The translations under genes were made by a program, and so were the position numbers. 58,284 nt of DNA from Bacteroidota bacterium (GTDB lineage Bacteria; Bacteroidota; Bacteroidia; B-17B0; Aurantibacillaceae). This document shows, piece after piece, positions 1 to 9,649 of this stretch (position 1 is its first letter; every line of letters begins with the position of its first letter). The notes under the pieces are model-generated. The model did not search any database and had not been told where the DNA came from. It saw nothing but the letters and a program-made list of their open reading frames with translations. Location of the stretch: contig JACDED010000006.1 of assembly GCA_013816615.1 (NCBI GenBank), forward strand, positions 9,807-68,090, given 5' to 3'.

Positions 1-1
1 A

Positions 2-2938
2 AAAGAAACAGCGCGTCGTTTTAAAGAGAACGAAAGCATGGAAGTAACTGCAACTGATGTTGACAGAGAGCTTGCAAAAGAGCATGGCAATGTTGTGATA
101 AATGGAGCAAAAGCTTCTTTTAAAAATAAATGGTTAGCTGCAGGTAACGAAATTACCTGGGATATGGTGCATTACAATGTGCAGCTAATTGGTGGTATGG
201 TTTTACACTCCGGTAAAATTTCTGAGATGGCAACCGGTGAGGGTAAAACCTTAGTATCTACTTTACCTGTTTTCTTAAATGCATTATCTGGTCGTGGTGT
301 TCACGTTGTAACCGTAAATAATTATTTGGCTAAACGTGACAGTGAGTGGAATGCGCCATTATTTTATTTTCACGGTTTAACCGTTGATTGTATTGATAAA
401 CACGAACCTAATACAGACGAGCGTCGCAAAGCATATAACTCTGATATTACTTACGGAACAAATAATGAATTTGGTTTTGATTACCTGCGCGATAACATGG
501 CACGTAATGTAGATGAGTTAGTACAACGTAAACATAATTTTGCGATTGTGGATGAGGTCGATTCAGTTTTAATTGATGATGCACGTACGCCATTGATCAT
601 TAGCGGACCCACACCACAAGGCGACAAGCACGAGTTTTTAGATTACAAACCAAGAATTGAAAAACTGGTTAACGTACAAAAACAATATTTAAATACCTGT
701 ATTACTGAAGCAAAAAAATTATTTGCCGAAGGAAAAGAAAAAGAAGCGGGTATTCCTTTATTACGCGCATACCGCGGTTTACCAAAAAATACCGCTTTAA
801 TTAAGTTTTTAAGCGAGAGCGGTGTAAGGGCTTTATTGCAAAAAACCGAAAATCATTATATGCAGGATCAAAATAAGGAAATGCATAAAATTGATGTAGA
901 GCTTTATTTTACAATCGACGAAAAAAACAATCACGTTGAATTAGCGGAAAAAGGAATTGATTTTATTACCGGTAATACCGATGATACTAAATTCTTCGTT
1001 ATTCCAAATGTAGGTGATGAGGTTGCTGATATTGAAAAAACAGTACTTGACCCAAAAGAAAAATTATTGGCTAAAGAAGCTGTAATGCGTGAGTTTAGCA
1101 TTAAGAGCGAGCGTATTCACACGGTTAACCAATTATTAAAAGCGTACACTGTTTTTGAAAAAGATACGGAGTATGTAATTGATAACGGACAGGTAAAAAT
1201 TGTTGATGAGCAAACAGGGCGTATTATGGAAGGCCGTCGTTACAGCGATGGTTTACACCAGGCCATTGAAGCCAAAGAAAATGTAAAGATCGAAGCTGCA
1301 ACCCAAACTTACGCAACTATTACATTACAGAATTATTTCCGTATGTATAATAAGCTGGCTGGTATGACGGGTACTGCAACTACAGAAGCGCAGGAGTTTT
1401 GGAGTATTTATAAATTGGATGTGGTGGAGATTCCAACCAACAGGCCAATGACGCGTAAAGATGAGCAGGATTTTGTTTACAAAACAAAACGTGAGAAATA
1501 CAACGCGGTTATTGAAGAGGTTGTAAAATTAGTTGCTGCCGGAAGACCTGTGCTTATTGGTACAACAACTGTTGAGATCTCTGAATTATTAAGCCGTATG
1601 CTAAAATTACGCGGTATTAAACACAATGTGTTGAACGCGAAATTACACGCAAAAGAAGCGGACATTGTAGCTGAAGCCGGCAAGTCGGGAACCGTTACCA
1701 TTGCTACCAATATGGCTGGTCGTGGTACCGATATTAAATTAGGAGCAGGTGTTAAGGAAGCCGGGGGTTTAGCAATTATTGGTACAGAGCGTCATGAAAG
1801 CCGTCGTGTTGACAGGCAGTTACGTGGCCGTGCCGGTCGTCAGGGTGATCCGGGTTCATCACAATTCTTTGTTTCGTTAGAAGATAATTTAATGCGTTTA
1901 TTCGGTAGCGAGCGTATTGCTTCGTTAATGGATCGTATGGGATTAAAAGAAGGTGAAGTTATTCAGCACAGCATGATCAGTAAAAGTATTGAACGCGCGC
2001 AAAAGAAAGTTGAAGAAAATAACTTTGGTACACGTAAGCGTTTAATTGAATATGATGATGTAATGAACGCGCAACGTGATGTAATTTACAAACGTCGCCG
2101 TAATGCATTATATGGAGATAAATTAAGCATTGACATTGCTAATATGATCTACGAAGTAGCGTCAAGCTTAATTGAAGAGTATCAGCCAAATAAAGATGCA
2201 GAAGGATTTAACTTAGAGTGTATCAAAAATTTCGGAATTGAAAGCCCATTCTCAGAACAGGAATTTAATTCAGGTAAAGAAGACGATCTTTCTAATAAAT
2301 TATTTGATGCGGTTCAAAAATATTACACCCAAAAATCGGCAGTTGTTGCCGAGCAGGCTTTTCCTGTTGTTAAAGATGTGTACACAAATCCAAACAATAC
2401 GTTTGAGAACATTGTTACACCATTTAGCGATGGAATAAGAGGCGTACAGGTAATTGCCAACTTAAAGAAAGCTTACGATACAAAAGGCCGTGAATTAATT
2501 TTAGGTTTTGAAAAGGCAGTTGTTTTAGCAATGATCGACGATTCATGGAAAGAACATTTACGGGAATTGGATGACTTAAAGCAAGCAGTACAAAATGCTT
2601 CGTTAGAACAAAAAGATCCTTTGGTAATTTATAAGCTAGAATCATTTAACTTATTTAAAGACATGATCATTAAGAGCAATAAAGAGGTTATCTCTTTCTT
2701 AATGAAAGGTGGCTTGCCAACTGAAAATAATCAACAACAACGTTTCACACAAGAACAACCAAAACCAAAGAAAGAAAAATTGGTAGAAAGCCGTGATGAA
2801 AATATTGTTGAAGAACAGAACGCACAACAAAAACCAAAAATTCAACCTATTCGCGTAGAACAAAAGATAGGGCGTAATGATCCTTGTCCTTGTGGAAGCG
2901 GTAAAAAATACAAGAGCTGTCACGGACAGGGACTGTAA
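2..2938 (+). CDS. secA: Protein translocase ATPase SecA (5' end outside window)
   Basis: Motor ATPase that pushes unfolded preproteins through SecYEG at the inner membrane. The frame is open to the left edge (codons KETARRF precede the ATG at 38), so that ATG is internal and the N-terminal part is missing. Visible features are Walker A ATGEGKT near residue 65 of the track ORF, Walker B/DEAD region [13 protein letters not shown] (most SecA proteins read IDEAR here), the nucleotide-binding 2 region with [11 protein letters not shown] and [15 protein letters not shown], and a C-terminal zinc finger [16 protein letters not shown]. An insert after the DEAD box ([19 protein letters not shown] onwards) is of the kind seen in the long Bacteroidota SecA proteins. 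Identification is secure. The gene ends in an intrinsic terminator, so it is probably not cotranscribed with the next one. Confidence 0.97.
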   Translation, partial: KETARRFKENESMEVTATDVDRELAKEHGNVVINGAKASFKNKWLAAGNEITWDMVHYNVQLIGGMVLHSGKISEMATGEGKTLVSTLPVFLNALSGRGVHVVTVNNYLAKRDSEWNAPLFYFHGLTVDCIDKHEPNTDERRKAYNSDITYGTNNEFGFDYLRDNMARNVDELVQRKHNFAIVDEVDSVLIDDARTPLIISGPTPQGDKHEFLDYKPRIEKLVNVQKQYLNTCITEAKKLFAEGKEKEAGIPLLRAYRGLPKNTALIKFLSESGVRALLQKTENHYMQDQNKEMHKIDVELYFTIDEKNNHVELAEKGIDFITGNTDDTKFFVIPNVGDEVADIEKTVLDPKEKLLAKEAVMREFSIKSERIHTVNQLLKAYTVFEKDTEYVIDNGQVKIVDEQTGRIMEGRRYSDGLHQAIEAKENVKIEAATQTYATITLQNYFRMYNKLAGMTGTATTEAQEFWSIYKLDVVEIPTNRPMTRKDEQDFVYKTKREKYNAVIEEVVKLVAAGRPVLIGTTTVEISELLSRMLKLRGIKHNVLNAKLHAKEADIVAEAGKSGTVTIATNMAGRGTDIKLGAGVKEAGGLAIIGTERHESRRVDRQLRGRAGRQGDPGSSQFFVSLEDNLMRLFGSERIASLMDRMGLKEGEVIQHSMISKSIERAQKKVEENNFGTRKRLIEYDDVMNAQRDVIYKRRRNALYGDKLSIDIANMIYEVASSLIEEYQPNKDAEGFNLECIKNFGIESPFSEQEFNSGKEDDLSNKLFDAVQKYYTQKSAVVAEQAFPVVKDVYTNPNNTFENIVTPFSDGIRGVQVIANLKKAYDTKGRELILGFEKAVVLAMIDDSWKEHLRELDDLKQAVQNASLEQKDPLVIYKLESFNLFKDMIIKSNKEVISFLMKGGLPTENNQQQRFTQEQPKPKKEKLVESRDENIVEEQNAQQKPKIQPIRVEQKIGRNDPCPCGSGKKYKSCHGQGL

Positions 2939-2960
2939 TTACAATATATTTAGTTTTAGA

Positions 2961-2990
2961 AAAAGCATCGGTTCATTCCGGTGCTTTTTT
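2961..2990 (+). terminator. Intrinsic terminator after secA
   Basis: AAAAGCATCGG, a 6-base loop, then CCGGTGCTTTTTT form a hairpin with one G-T pair followed by a T run, 22 bases after the secA stop. Confidence 0.8.
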
Positions 2991-3054
2991 GTTTTAAGTC
3001 TACCGGTAAAGTTCAATTAACATTTTTTGGCATGGTTTATGTTAAACATAGATC

Positions 3055-3969
3055 ATGAAAAAATTAATACTCTCTTTTTGCCTGTGCAGTTTTATATCAA
3101 ACGCACAACTTCCAAATTTTAATTTCGAATTTGGTAATTTAACTAACTGGACGTCCAGTCATGCGCAACGGGCATTTTCGAGCTATAGTCTTACAGCAAT
3201 TAATAGTTGTACGGCAGCAGTAACACCAACTTTTGCCTGTGGTAATAGTATTGTTGATTCTGTTAATTATAAATTTTATACGGGTGTTTCAATTATTCCT
3301 CCAAACAATGCAGGCTTATATGTACTGCGGCAAAATTCAGGGCAATCAAATGATTATGCTACAATAGCCGAATATTCATTTGTTGTATCTGCTACTACTA
3401 CGACTCTTGCTGTTCGAAGATTAATTTTTTTGAATGTCACTAATGAGTCAAATGGCAGCGACGCTTATTCTGAAATCAGTATAAAAGATATGTCTGGCAA
3501 TATTATTGCGGGCACACAAGAAATATATTCATACAATACATATAGCGCCAGTGCTTTAACAACAACTCTTTCTAACATAAAGTATTTACCATGGACTTGG
3601 TATAACGCATTCCTTACTCCTTATATGGGTCAAACAGTAACACTACAGTTAATATCCAGTAGTTGTAGCGCTAGCGGACATCAGCAGGTATCTTTTTTTG
3701 ATGGATATTTTGCGGCGGCCGCAACAGGATTAAAATCCATTGAAAAAAATGATCAGTTAACCATCTTTCCAAACCCTGCATCAGAAATCATATCTATAAC
3801 CAATGCTGAAAATAAAAATATGCAGATAAGTATTTACGATCTGCAGGGAAGAGAAGTACTAAAAGAAACAAATAAAAATATTAATATTTCTGCCTTAGAA
3901 AAAGGAATGTATATTATTAAAGCAGTTTCGGAAAGTAAAACCTATTCACAATCTTTTATAAAGGATTAA
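3055..3969 (+). CDS. Secreted protein with T9SS type A sorting domain
   Basis: A 304-residue exported protein. Residues 1-18 (MKKLILSFCLCSFISNAQ) are a signal peptide. The middle, about 20-220, is rich in Ser, Thr, Asn and aromatic residues and starts NFNFEFGNLTNWTS, which resembles the opening of carbohydrate-binding or jelly-roll modules often found in such cargo; I do not recognise a specific enzyme. The last 75 residues are a T9SS C-terminal sorting domain of type A: LTIFPNPASEIISI, then SIYDLQGREVLK, then LEKGMYIIKAVSE. Cargo with this tail crosses the outer membrane through the type IX system and is anchored or released. It has a terminator on each side, so it is a single-gene unit. Function beyond secretion is unknown. 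Confidence 0.85.
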   Translation: MKKLILSFCLCSFISNAQLPNFNFEFGNLTNWTSSHAQRAFSSYSLTAINSCTAAVTPTFACGNSIVDSVNYKFYTGVSIIPPNNAGLYVLRQNSGQSNDYATIAEYSFVVSATTTTLAVRRLIFLNVTNESNGSDAYSEISIKDMSGNIIAGTQEIYSYNTYSASALTTTLSNIKYLPWTWYNAFLTPYMGQTVTLQLISSSCSASGHQQVSFFDGYFAAAATGLKSIEKNDQLTIFPNPASEIISITNAENKNMQISIYDLQGREVLKETNKNINISALEKGMYIIKAVSESKTYSQSFIKD

Positions 3970-3990
3970 AATTTAATTTTCTTAAAAACA

Positions 3991-4024
3991 AAAAAAAGCC
4001 ACTTTATTATAAGTGGCTTTTTTG
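3991..4024 (+). terminator. Intrinsic terminator after T9SS cargo gene
   Basis: AAAAAAGCCACTT, a short AT loop, then AAGTGGCTTTTTTT form a perfect stem with T tail, about 25 bases after the stop codon. Confidence 0.85.
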
Positions 4025-4072
4025 TTTATCTATTTTCTTGTCAGGCGAAGAATTAAAATGTCGAAGTTCGTC

Positions 4073-4141
4073 TTTGCGAGGAGGTAACGACGAAGCAATC
4101 TCAAACCCCTGTGTTAGATTGCTTCACTGCAGTTCGCAATG
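4073..4141. repeat. Extragenic palindrome of the GAAGCAATCT type
   Basis: TTTGCGAGGAG, CGACGAAGCAATCT, a 14-base spacer, AGATTGCTTC, then GTTCGCAATGA form two nested inverted pairs (GAAGCAATCT/AGATTGCTTC and TTGCGA/CGCAA). This is a noncoding hairpin element; the ORFs called across it on both strands are shadows. From memory, elements of this form are scattered between genes in many Bacteroidota. Confidence 0.65.
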
Positions 4142-4150
4142 AAGGTTTAG

Positions 4151-4184
4151 TGTCATGTCGAGCGGAGTCGAGATATATCTCCCG
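4151..4184. repeat. Extragenic repeat with GCGGAGTCGA core, copy 1
   Basis: TGTCATGTCGAGCGGAGTCGAGATATATCTC carries the short inverted pair GAGATAT/ATATCTC. The GCGGAGTCGA core recurs at about 51.33 kb, also next to TGTCA. It lies between two other repeat families in the secreted-protein/glyQS gap. Confidence 0.6.
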
Positions 4185-4208
4185 TTCAAAGAAATATTTT
4201 AGTTTTCT

Positions 4209-4305
4209 GGGCGTAACCCTTCGGGTCGGGCTGTTACAGGCTCCGCTTTGCTTCGGCTTTTTGCCCTTCGGGACAAAAGAGCTAAACCTTTCACATCCCT
4301 TACGC
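4209..4305. repeat. Extragenic repeat with TAACCCTTCGGGTCGGGCTGT core
   Basis: GGCGTAACCCTTCGGGTCGGG contains the hairpin ACCCTTCGGGT. After CTCCGCTTTGCTTCGGC a second hairpin GCCCTTCGGGAC follows, and the stretch ends TCACATCCCTTACGCAAA, running up to the glyQS stop codon. G+C is clearly higher than in the flanking genes. I believe this GGGCGT...TCGGGCTGT element is a common dispersed repeat in Bacteroidota, but I am relying on memory. It could also serve as the glyQS 3' end. Confidence 0.6.
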
Positions 4306-4314
4306 AAATATGTT

Positions 4315-5859
4315 TTAAAGCGTCTTCAGCAAACTCTGTAAGCTTGTTTTTTCTGTAAGGATGGTATGTAATTTGTCTATTGCTACGCGTTCTTGTTTCA
4401 TGGTATCACGATCACGAATAGTTACGGTTTTATCTTCTAAGCTTTGATGATCTACAGTAATACAAAATGGCGTACCAATGGCATCTTGCCTGCGGTAACG
4501 CTTTCCAACAGTATCTTTTTCATCGTAGGCCATCATAAAATCAAACTTAAGCTCTTTCATAATGCTTTCAGCCAGTTCAGGTAAACCATCTTTTTTAACC
4601 AAAGGAAAAACAGCAGCTTTGTAAGGCGCAAGGGCAGGAGGTAAGCTCAATACAGTTCGTGTATCACCACCTTCTAACGATTCTTCTTTTAAGGCAGAAG
4701 AAAGAATGGATAAAAACAAACGATCTAATCCAACAGATGTTTCAACCACATAAGGCACATAACTTTGATTTAATTCCGGATCAAAATATTGTAATTTTTT
4801 TCCTGAAAATTGTTCGTGTTGTTTCAAATCAAAATCAGTTCTGCTGTGAATACCTTCCAGTTCTTTAAACCCAAAAGGAAATTGATGTTCAATATCTGCG
4901 GCTGCATTTGCATAATGCGCTAATTTTAAATGATCATGAAAACGGTATTTTTCTGCACCCAGGCCTAAAGATAAATGCCAGTTTAAGCGTGTTTTTTTCC
5001 AATACTCATACCATTCCATTTCAGTTCCGGGCTTCACAAAAAACTGCATTTCCATTTGCTCAAATTCACGCATACGGAAAATAAATTGTTTTGCTACAAT
5101 TTCATTTCTAAATGCTTTACCTGTTTGCGCGATCCCGAATGGTAATTTCATACGCCCGGTTTTTTGTACATTTAAATAATTTACAAAAATACCCTGCGCC
5201 GTTTCGGGACGTAAATAAATAATATTCTTTTCGTCAGTAACTGCACCTGTAGAAGTATTGAACATTAAATTGAACTGACGAACATCTGTCCAGTTCTTAG
5301 TGCCACTGATCGGACAAACAATTTCAAGATCAACAATGATTTGTTTTACTTCTTCTAAATTATTTGCATTAAGAGCAGTTTTAAAGCGTTCGTTGATGGC
5401 ATCAATTTTATCCTGGTATTCTTTTACACGGGCATTAGTAGATCTAAACATAACCGCGTCAAAATTCTCAAAACGCTTTGCTGCCTTTTCAACTTCCTTA
5501 TTTATTTTGTCCTCTATTTTCGCAACATGTTCTTCAATTAACACATCAGCCCGGTAACGTTTCTTGCTATCTTTATTATCTATTAAAGGATCGTTAAATG
5601 CATCCACATGTCCGCTGGCTTTCCACGTTGTAGGATGCATAAAAATAGCGGAGTCAATTCCAACAATGTTCTCATTCATTTGCACCATGGCTTTCCACCA
5701 ATAGTCGCGAATATTTTTTTTCAGCTCAGCACCTAATTGTCCGTAATCATAAACAGCACTTAAGCCATCATAAATTTCGCTGCTTTGAAAAATAAATCCA
5801 TACTCTTTACTGTGAGAAATGATATTCTTAAAAAAATCTTCGGGTTTTATATTGCTCAT
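4315..5859 (-). CDS. glyQS: Glycyl-tRNA synthetase (dimeric class II type)
   Basis: Charges tRNA-Gly in the cytoplasm. The 514-residue length and the start MSNIKPEDFFKNIISHSKEYGF, then SSEIYDGLSAVYDYGQLGAEL, match the single-chain alpha2 enzyme rather than the two-subunit GlyQ/GlyS form. Class II motif 2 is seen in the stretch RPETAQGIFVNYLNV to AFRNEIVAKQFIFRMREFEQ, and motif 3 in SVGLDRLFLSIL. The C-terminal anticodon-binding domain follows (APYKAAVFPLVKKDG to the end). The ATG at 5859 fits the usual family start. A TATTTTTG -7-like box lies on the minus strand at 5885-5878, but I see no matching -33 box. The gene is monocistronic, with MBOAT divergent upstream and repeats downstream. Confidence 0.96.
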   Translation of the reverse strand: MSNIKPEDFFKNIISHSKEYGFIFQSSEIYDGLSAVYDYGQLGAELKKNIRDYWWKAMVQMNENIVGIDSAIFMHPTTWKASGHVDAFNDPLIDNKDSKKRYRADVLIEEHVAKIEDKINKEVEKAAKRFENFDAVMFRSTNARVKEYQDKIDAINERFKTALNANNLEEVKQIIVDLEIVCPISGTKNWTDVRQFNLMFNTSTGAVTDEKNIIYLRPETAQGIFVNYLNVQKTGRMKLPFGIAQTGKAFRNEIVAKQFIFRMREFEQMEMQFFVKPGTEMEWYEYWKKTRLNWHLSLGLGAEKYRFHDHLKLAHYANAAADIEHQFPFGFKELEGIHSRTDFDLKQHEQFSGKKLQYFDPELNQSYVPYVVETSVGLDRLFLSILSSALKEESLEGGDTRTVLSLPPALAPYKAAVFPLVKKDGLPELAESIMKELKFDFMMAYDEKDTVGKRYRRQDAIGTPFCITVDHQSLEDKTVTIRDRDTMKQERVAIDKLHTILTEKTSLQSLLKTL

Positions 5860-5964
5860 GGTACTAAATTAAAGGCTCAAAAATAGTATTTTTTATGGCT
5901 TATTGATGAGTATTCTTATCAAGTTTCTTTAACAAAATAATTTTATCTTAGCCGGGCGATTGTT

Positions 5965-7395
5965 ATGGTATTTAGTAGTATAGTTTTTTTATTATATTTT
6001 TTGCCAATTGTAGTAATAATTTACTATTGTATCCCCCATAAAATAAAAAACCCTTTTTTATTAGTTGCGAGTGCTTTTTTTTATGCATGGGGGGCGCCAA
6101 AATTTATTTTTGTAATCCTTATCACCACTCTCTTCGATTTTTTTATTGTTAAAGCTATTGCAAGTCAAACGAATCATTTTAAGAAAAAACTCTTATTTAT
6201 TTTCTCAATTTCTGTTAATATTGGGCTATTATTTTATTTTAAATATTTAAATTTTTTTATTGATAACATAAATATAATTCTTAGTGCTAATAACCATGAG
6301 CCTATAGCTTTGCTAAACATTATCTTGCCGATCGGTATTTCTTTTTACACATTTGAGAGTTTGACATACGTTGTTGACGTTTATTTTGAAAAACATAAAC
6401 CGTTAAAAAACTTTATGGATTATCAGTTATATATTTTGCTATTTCCGAAACTTATTGCAGGCCCTATAATACGCTATTCCGATATTGCAGATCAAATAAC
6501 AAACCGTTTTAAAAATTACAATGCCGAAAATATTATAAGAGGTTTTAGAAGGTTTGTAATGGGCCTCGCGAAAAAAGTACTCATAGCAAATACAATTGGC
6601 GTAATAGCTGATCAGATCTTTAATTCGCCATTTGACGATCTCAATAATACCGACCTTTGGATAGGTATGTTTGCCTACACATTTCAATTATATTTTGATT
6701 TTTCAGGTTATTCTGATATTGCTTTAGGAGTAGGCATCATGTTAGGTTTTAATTTTCCTGAAAACTTTAATAACCCCTACAACGCTAATAGCGTAACTGA
6801 TTTTTGGCGCCGTTGGCACATTTCATTAGGCGCCTGGATGCGTAATTATTTATACATTCCTTTAGGAGGTAACCAGGCATCCATTATACGTATTTATTTT
6901 AATTTATGGATCGTTTTTTTAATTTCAGGGTTTTGGCACGGCGCAGAATGGACGTTTATCGCCTGGGGTGTTTATCACGGATTTTTTCTTGTATTAGAAC
7001 GTATGGGATTTTTAAAAATATTAAATAAAATTCCAAATATAATAGCAGTGGGTTTAACCTTTTTAGTTGTATCCCTTGGCTGGGTATTGTTCAGAGCAAA
7101 AACTTTTATGATTGCTTTAAACTATATAAGTAATTTATTCAGCTTTAAATTAAATCAAAATTACAGTGTTGTTGAATACTCGAATGAATTCATTGTAACA
7201 TTTTTGATTGCTGTTCTATTTTCCTTCTGTTCACTTATTCCTTATACGAAGCAGCTATATTATTTTTTATTTTTAAAACAATTAAAGGCATTTGCTAACG
7301 TTTCGTTAACTACAGTTGCTTTGATTTTATTTTATATCTGCATAAGTTATATTGCTATTTCAACCTTTAACCCTTTTATTTATTTTAGATTTTAA
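5965..7395 (+). CDS. MBOAT-family O-acyltransferase (AlgI/DltB-like)
   Basis: Multi-pass inner-membrane protein expected to move acyl (often acetyl) groups from the cytoplasm to an extracellular polysaccharide or other cell-surface acceptor. About ten hydrophobic segments span its 476 residues. The MBOAT signatures are PKLIAGPIIRYSDI (about 161-174), DFSGYSDIALGVGIMLGF (245-262), WRRWHISLGAWMRNYLYIPLGG (281-302) and the catalytic-histidine segment SGFWHGAEWT (His about 325). Its stop codon overlaps the start of the next gene (TAATG), an SGNH-type partner, which is the classic AlgI plus AlgJ/AlgX pairing. The acceptor cannot be told from the sequence; no other exopolysaccharide genes are adjacent. 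Confidence 0.92.
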   Translation: MVFSSIVFLLYFLPIVVIIYYCIPHKIKNPFLLVASAFFYAWGAPKFIFVILITTLFDFFIVKAIASQTNHFKKKLLFIFSISVNIGLLFYFKYLNFFIDNINIILSANNHEPIALLNIILPIGISFYTFESLTYVVDVYFEKHKPLKNFMDYQLYILLFPKLIAGPIIRYSDIADQITNRFKNYNAENIIRGFRRFVMGLAKKVLIANTIGVIADQIFNSPFDDLNNTDLWIGMFAYTFQLYFDFSGYSDIALGVGIMLGFNFPENFNNPYNANSVTDFWRRWHISLGAWMRNYLYIPLGGNQASIIRIYFNLWIVFLISGFWHGAEWTFIAWGVYHGFFLVLERMGFLKILNKIPNIIAVGLTFLVVSLGWVLFRAKTFMIALNYISNLFSFKLNQNYSVVEYSNEFIVTFLIAVLFSFCSLIPYTKQLYYFLFLKQLKAFANVSLTTVALILFYICISYIAISTFNPFIYFRF

Positions 7396-8708
7396 TGAAC
7401 AAGAAAATAAATATTAATTTTTTAATTATAGTTGTATTATTTGGCGTATGGCTTTTACCATTAATGCAAAATAAATTTCAATTTGTAACACTTGATAAAT
7501 TAGGTGGCATTTCTGTCGATCAGGAGGATACTGTTTTGACCTTTGATAGTTGGTTTAATGGGCGCTATGCGGAAAAAAAACAAATATTTTTGAATGATAG
7601 TTTTGGTTTTAGGGAAATTGCAATAAGATTTCAGGATCAGATCCAATATAGTTTATACAAAAAAGCAAACGCGCAGGATGTTATTGTTGGGAAAAAAAAT
7701 TATTTGTATGAGCTAAAATATATAAAAGCTTTTTATGGTATTGATTATATAGGTTCAAATAAAATAAATGAAAAAGTAAGGAAGCTGAAATTCATTCAAG
7801 ACACGTTAAAAAAATTAAATAAAACTTTCATTTTTTTAATAGCACCGACTAAAGCTTCTTTTTATCCTGAATATATTCCTGATGGATATAAGGTAGATAG
7901 TTCAAAAAGTAATTATGAAGAATTTAAACCTTTGCTTGTAAAAAATGGAATTAATTATATTGACTACAACCAAATGTTTATTAATCAAAAAAACACCAGC
8001 AAATATCCTTTGTACCCTGTTGCAGGAATTCATTGGACTGAATATGGAACTTACATTGCAATGGATTCATTAACAAAATTCATTGAAGATCACACAGACT
8101 TTATTTTACCGAAGTTGGATTATACGCATAATATTAAGGTAACGGACGCATATATGGGAGCAGATAATGATATGGGACGAGCCTTAAATTTATTGATTGC
8201 ACCTGATTACGGAAAATTGGCGTATCCCGAAGTAAGATACGTAGAGCCAAAGTATATACACAAACCAAAAGTTTTAACGGTAGCAGATAGTTATTGGATG
8301 CGACTTTATTACACACAAATCCCAAGAAATTTATTTGAAAAACATTCGTTTTGGTATTATTACAGCATATCTTATGATTACGATAATGAAACTGAAGGCA
8401 AAACCCCTTCCGATCTTGATTTGAGAAAAGAACTAATGAAACAAGATGTGATTTGTATTATGTCTACAGAAACAAATCTTAAATCAATTGGCTGGCGTTT
8501 TGTGGAAGATTGTTACGAGCTTTTTAAAAATGGAAAATTAGATGAGACCGAAAGAAAGAGGCAGATACGAATAGAAAAATGTAGATTAAACTTATGGGAT
8601 CAGGATGTTTCTTTTAAGGGTATTAAGAAAATAGCAAAAAAGGAAAAAAAATCAATTGATTCTGTTGCCTTAGCAATGGCAACATATTTAGTCGACACTC
8701 AAAAATAA
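7395..8708 (+). CDS. AlgJ/AlgX-like SGNH acetyltransferase partner of the MBOAT
   Basis: 437 residues with one N-terminal membrane anchor (INFLIIVVLFGVWLLPLM) and a periplasmic domain. Its features resemble the AlgJ/DHHW family: LNDSFGFREIAIRF near 70, VIVGKKNYLYE near 95, APTKASFYPEYIP near 150-165, and the histidine motif GIHWTEYGTY near 210. AlgJ/AlgX proteins have Asp two residues before the catalytic His (DxHW); here that position is Gly, a variant I also associate with Bacteroidota relatives. A later LTVADSYW (near 295) may carry the serine nucleophile. The one-base overlap with MBOAT indicates translational coupling. The likely role is transferring the acyl group delivered by MBOAT onto a surface glycan. 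Confidence 0.8.
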   Translation: MNKKININFLIIVVLFGVWLLPLMQNKFQFVTLDKLGGISVDQEDTVLTFDSWFNGRYAEKKQIFLNDSFGFREIAIRFQDQIQYSLYKKANAQDVIVGKKNYLYELKYIKAFYGIDYIGSNKINEKVRKLKFIQDTLKKLNKTFIFLIAPTKASFYPEYIPDGYKVDSSKSNYEEFKPLLVKNGINYIDYNQMFINQKNTSKYPLYPVAGIHWTEYGTYIAMDSLTKFIEDHTDFILPKLDYTHNIKVTDAYMGADNDMGRALNLLIAPDYGKLAYPEVRYVEPKYIHKPKVLTVADSYWMRLYYTQIPRNLFEKHSFWYYYSISYDYDNETEGKTPSDLDLRKELMKQDVICIMSTETNLKSIGWRFVEDCYELFKNGKLDETERKRQIRIEKCRLNLWDQDVSFKGIKKIAKKEKKSIDSVALAMATYLVDTQK

Positions 8709-8709
8709 T

Positions 8710-9555
8710 TTATGGCTTTATTATTAAATTATCTATCAATCTTATTTTACCAACAAACACTGCTATTAATGCCACGGCATTTTTTGTAGTATTAATATCT
8801 GTGAGTTTTTTTAGTTCGCTATCACAAATTTCAAAGTACTCTAATTTCATTAATGCAATTTTTGATACTTCATTCATCACAAATTCTTTAGCAGCGTCAA
8901 TACCCTTGATAAGCGCCAGCTCTTTTGCCTGTAGCATAAATTTTGGTATCAACGCGGCAATATTTCTTTCTTCCTCGTTTAATAAGGCATTACGCGAACT
9001 CATGGCAACACCGTCAGCTTCTCTTAATATAGGACAGTTTACTATTTCTATTGGCGAGTGCATTTGTTTTACAAGTGCTTTAATGATCATTACCTGCTGG
9101 TAATCTTTGCTTCCAAAAAAGGCTTTATCAGGCTCTACGATCTCAAATAAACGTTTTACTACCTGTGCAACCCCATTAAAGTGTCCGGGCCTGTATTCGC
9201 CTTCTAAAACGTTATTTAAATAACCAAAATCATAAATCTCGGTAATAGGTCCGTTAGGATAAACTTCTTCTACCGAAGGAAGAAATAATACATCGCAACC
9301 CGCATTATCTAAAAAAGCTGCGTCTTTTTCGGGCATTCGCGGGTATCTTTTAAGGTCTGCCTTGTCATTAAACTGCGTTGGGTTGACGAAAATGCTGCAA
9401 ACCGTTATATTACATGCTTTTTTAGATATTGAGATAAGTGAGATATGACCATTATGTAGGGCACCCATGGTTGGCACAAAGCCCACAGTATGGCCTGAGC
9501 TTTTTATTTGCTTTAAAAAGCCCTTTAACTCTGCTATTTTGGTGAAAATTAACAT
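8710..9555 (-). CDS. panC: Pantothenate synthetase
   Basis: Condenses D-pantoate and beta-alanine with ATP to pantothenate, a coenzyme A precursor. Motifs are PTMGALHNGHISLI with the HIGH-like nucleotide site, FVNPTQFNDKADLKRYPR, EGEYRPGHFNGVAQVVKRLF, FGSKDYQQVMIIK and ILREADGVAMSSRNALL, all in family order. I start at the second Met (MLIFTKIAEL, position 9555) rather than the track's 9570: family members begin about there, and a TACATTTG -7 box (9568-9575, minus strand) overlaps the longer start, so a transcript from it could not encode the first five residues. It is divergent from the GT5 gene, an arrangement I remember from other Bacteroidota. Its 3' end meets the SGNH gene almost base to base. 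Confidence 0.95.
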   Translation of the reverse strand: MLIFTKIAELKGFLKQIKSSGHTVGFVPTMGALHNGHISLISISKKACNITVCSIFVNPTQFNDKADLKRYPRMPEKDAAFLDNAGCDVLFLPSVEEVYPNGPITEIYDFGYLNNVLEGEYRPGHFNGVAQVVKRLFEIVEPDKAFFGSKDYQQVMIIKALVKQMHSPIEIVNCPILREADGVAMSSRNALLNEEERNIAALIPKFMLQAKELALIKGIDAAKEFVMNEVSKIALMKLEYFEICDSELKKLTDINTTKNAVALIAVFVGKIRLIDNLIIKP

Positions 9556-9567
9556 GTTTAAGAAGGG

Positions 9568-9575
9568 CAAATGTA
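9568..9575 (-). promoter_or_regulatory. Putative panC -7 promoter box
   Basis: On the minus strand it reads TACATTTG, a full match to the Bacteroidota TAnnTTTG box, 12 bases before the ATG at 9555. I do not see a good TTTG box 19-21 bases upstream. It decides the panC start choice. Confidence 0.45.
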
Positions 9576-9583
9576 CATTTTAC

Positions 9584-9615
9584 TTTGAAATATGGATTTT
9601 TTTTTATTACTTTTG
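9584..9615 (+). promoter_or_regulatory. Promoter of the GT5 gene
   Basis: TTTG at 9584-9587, a 20-base spacer, then TACTTTTG at 9608-9615. This is a complete Bacteroidota sigma-ABfr-type promoter (TTTG / TAnnTTTG). The sequence CAGGAGA (9629-9635) then gives a rare clear Shine-Dalgarno site upstream of the ATG at 9650. Confidence 0.75.
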
Positions 9616-9649
9616 TATATTAATTTACAGGAGAAACTAAAAATTTAGT

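Noticed and set aside
38-100. ATG at 38 as the real secA start
   Set aside because: The frame continues to the left edge with SecA-like residues, and about the first 100 or more residues of the family are missing.
4101-4341. ORFs on both strands over 4101-4341
   Set aside because: They consist entirely of extragenic repeat sequence with hairpins and have no protein-like conservation; read as noncoding.
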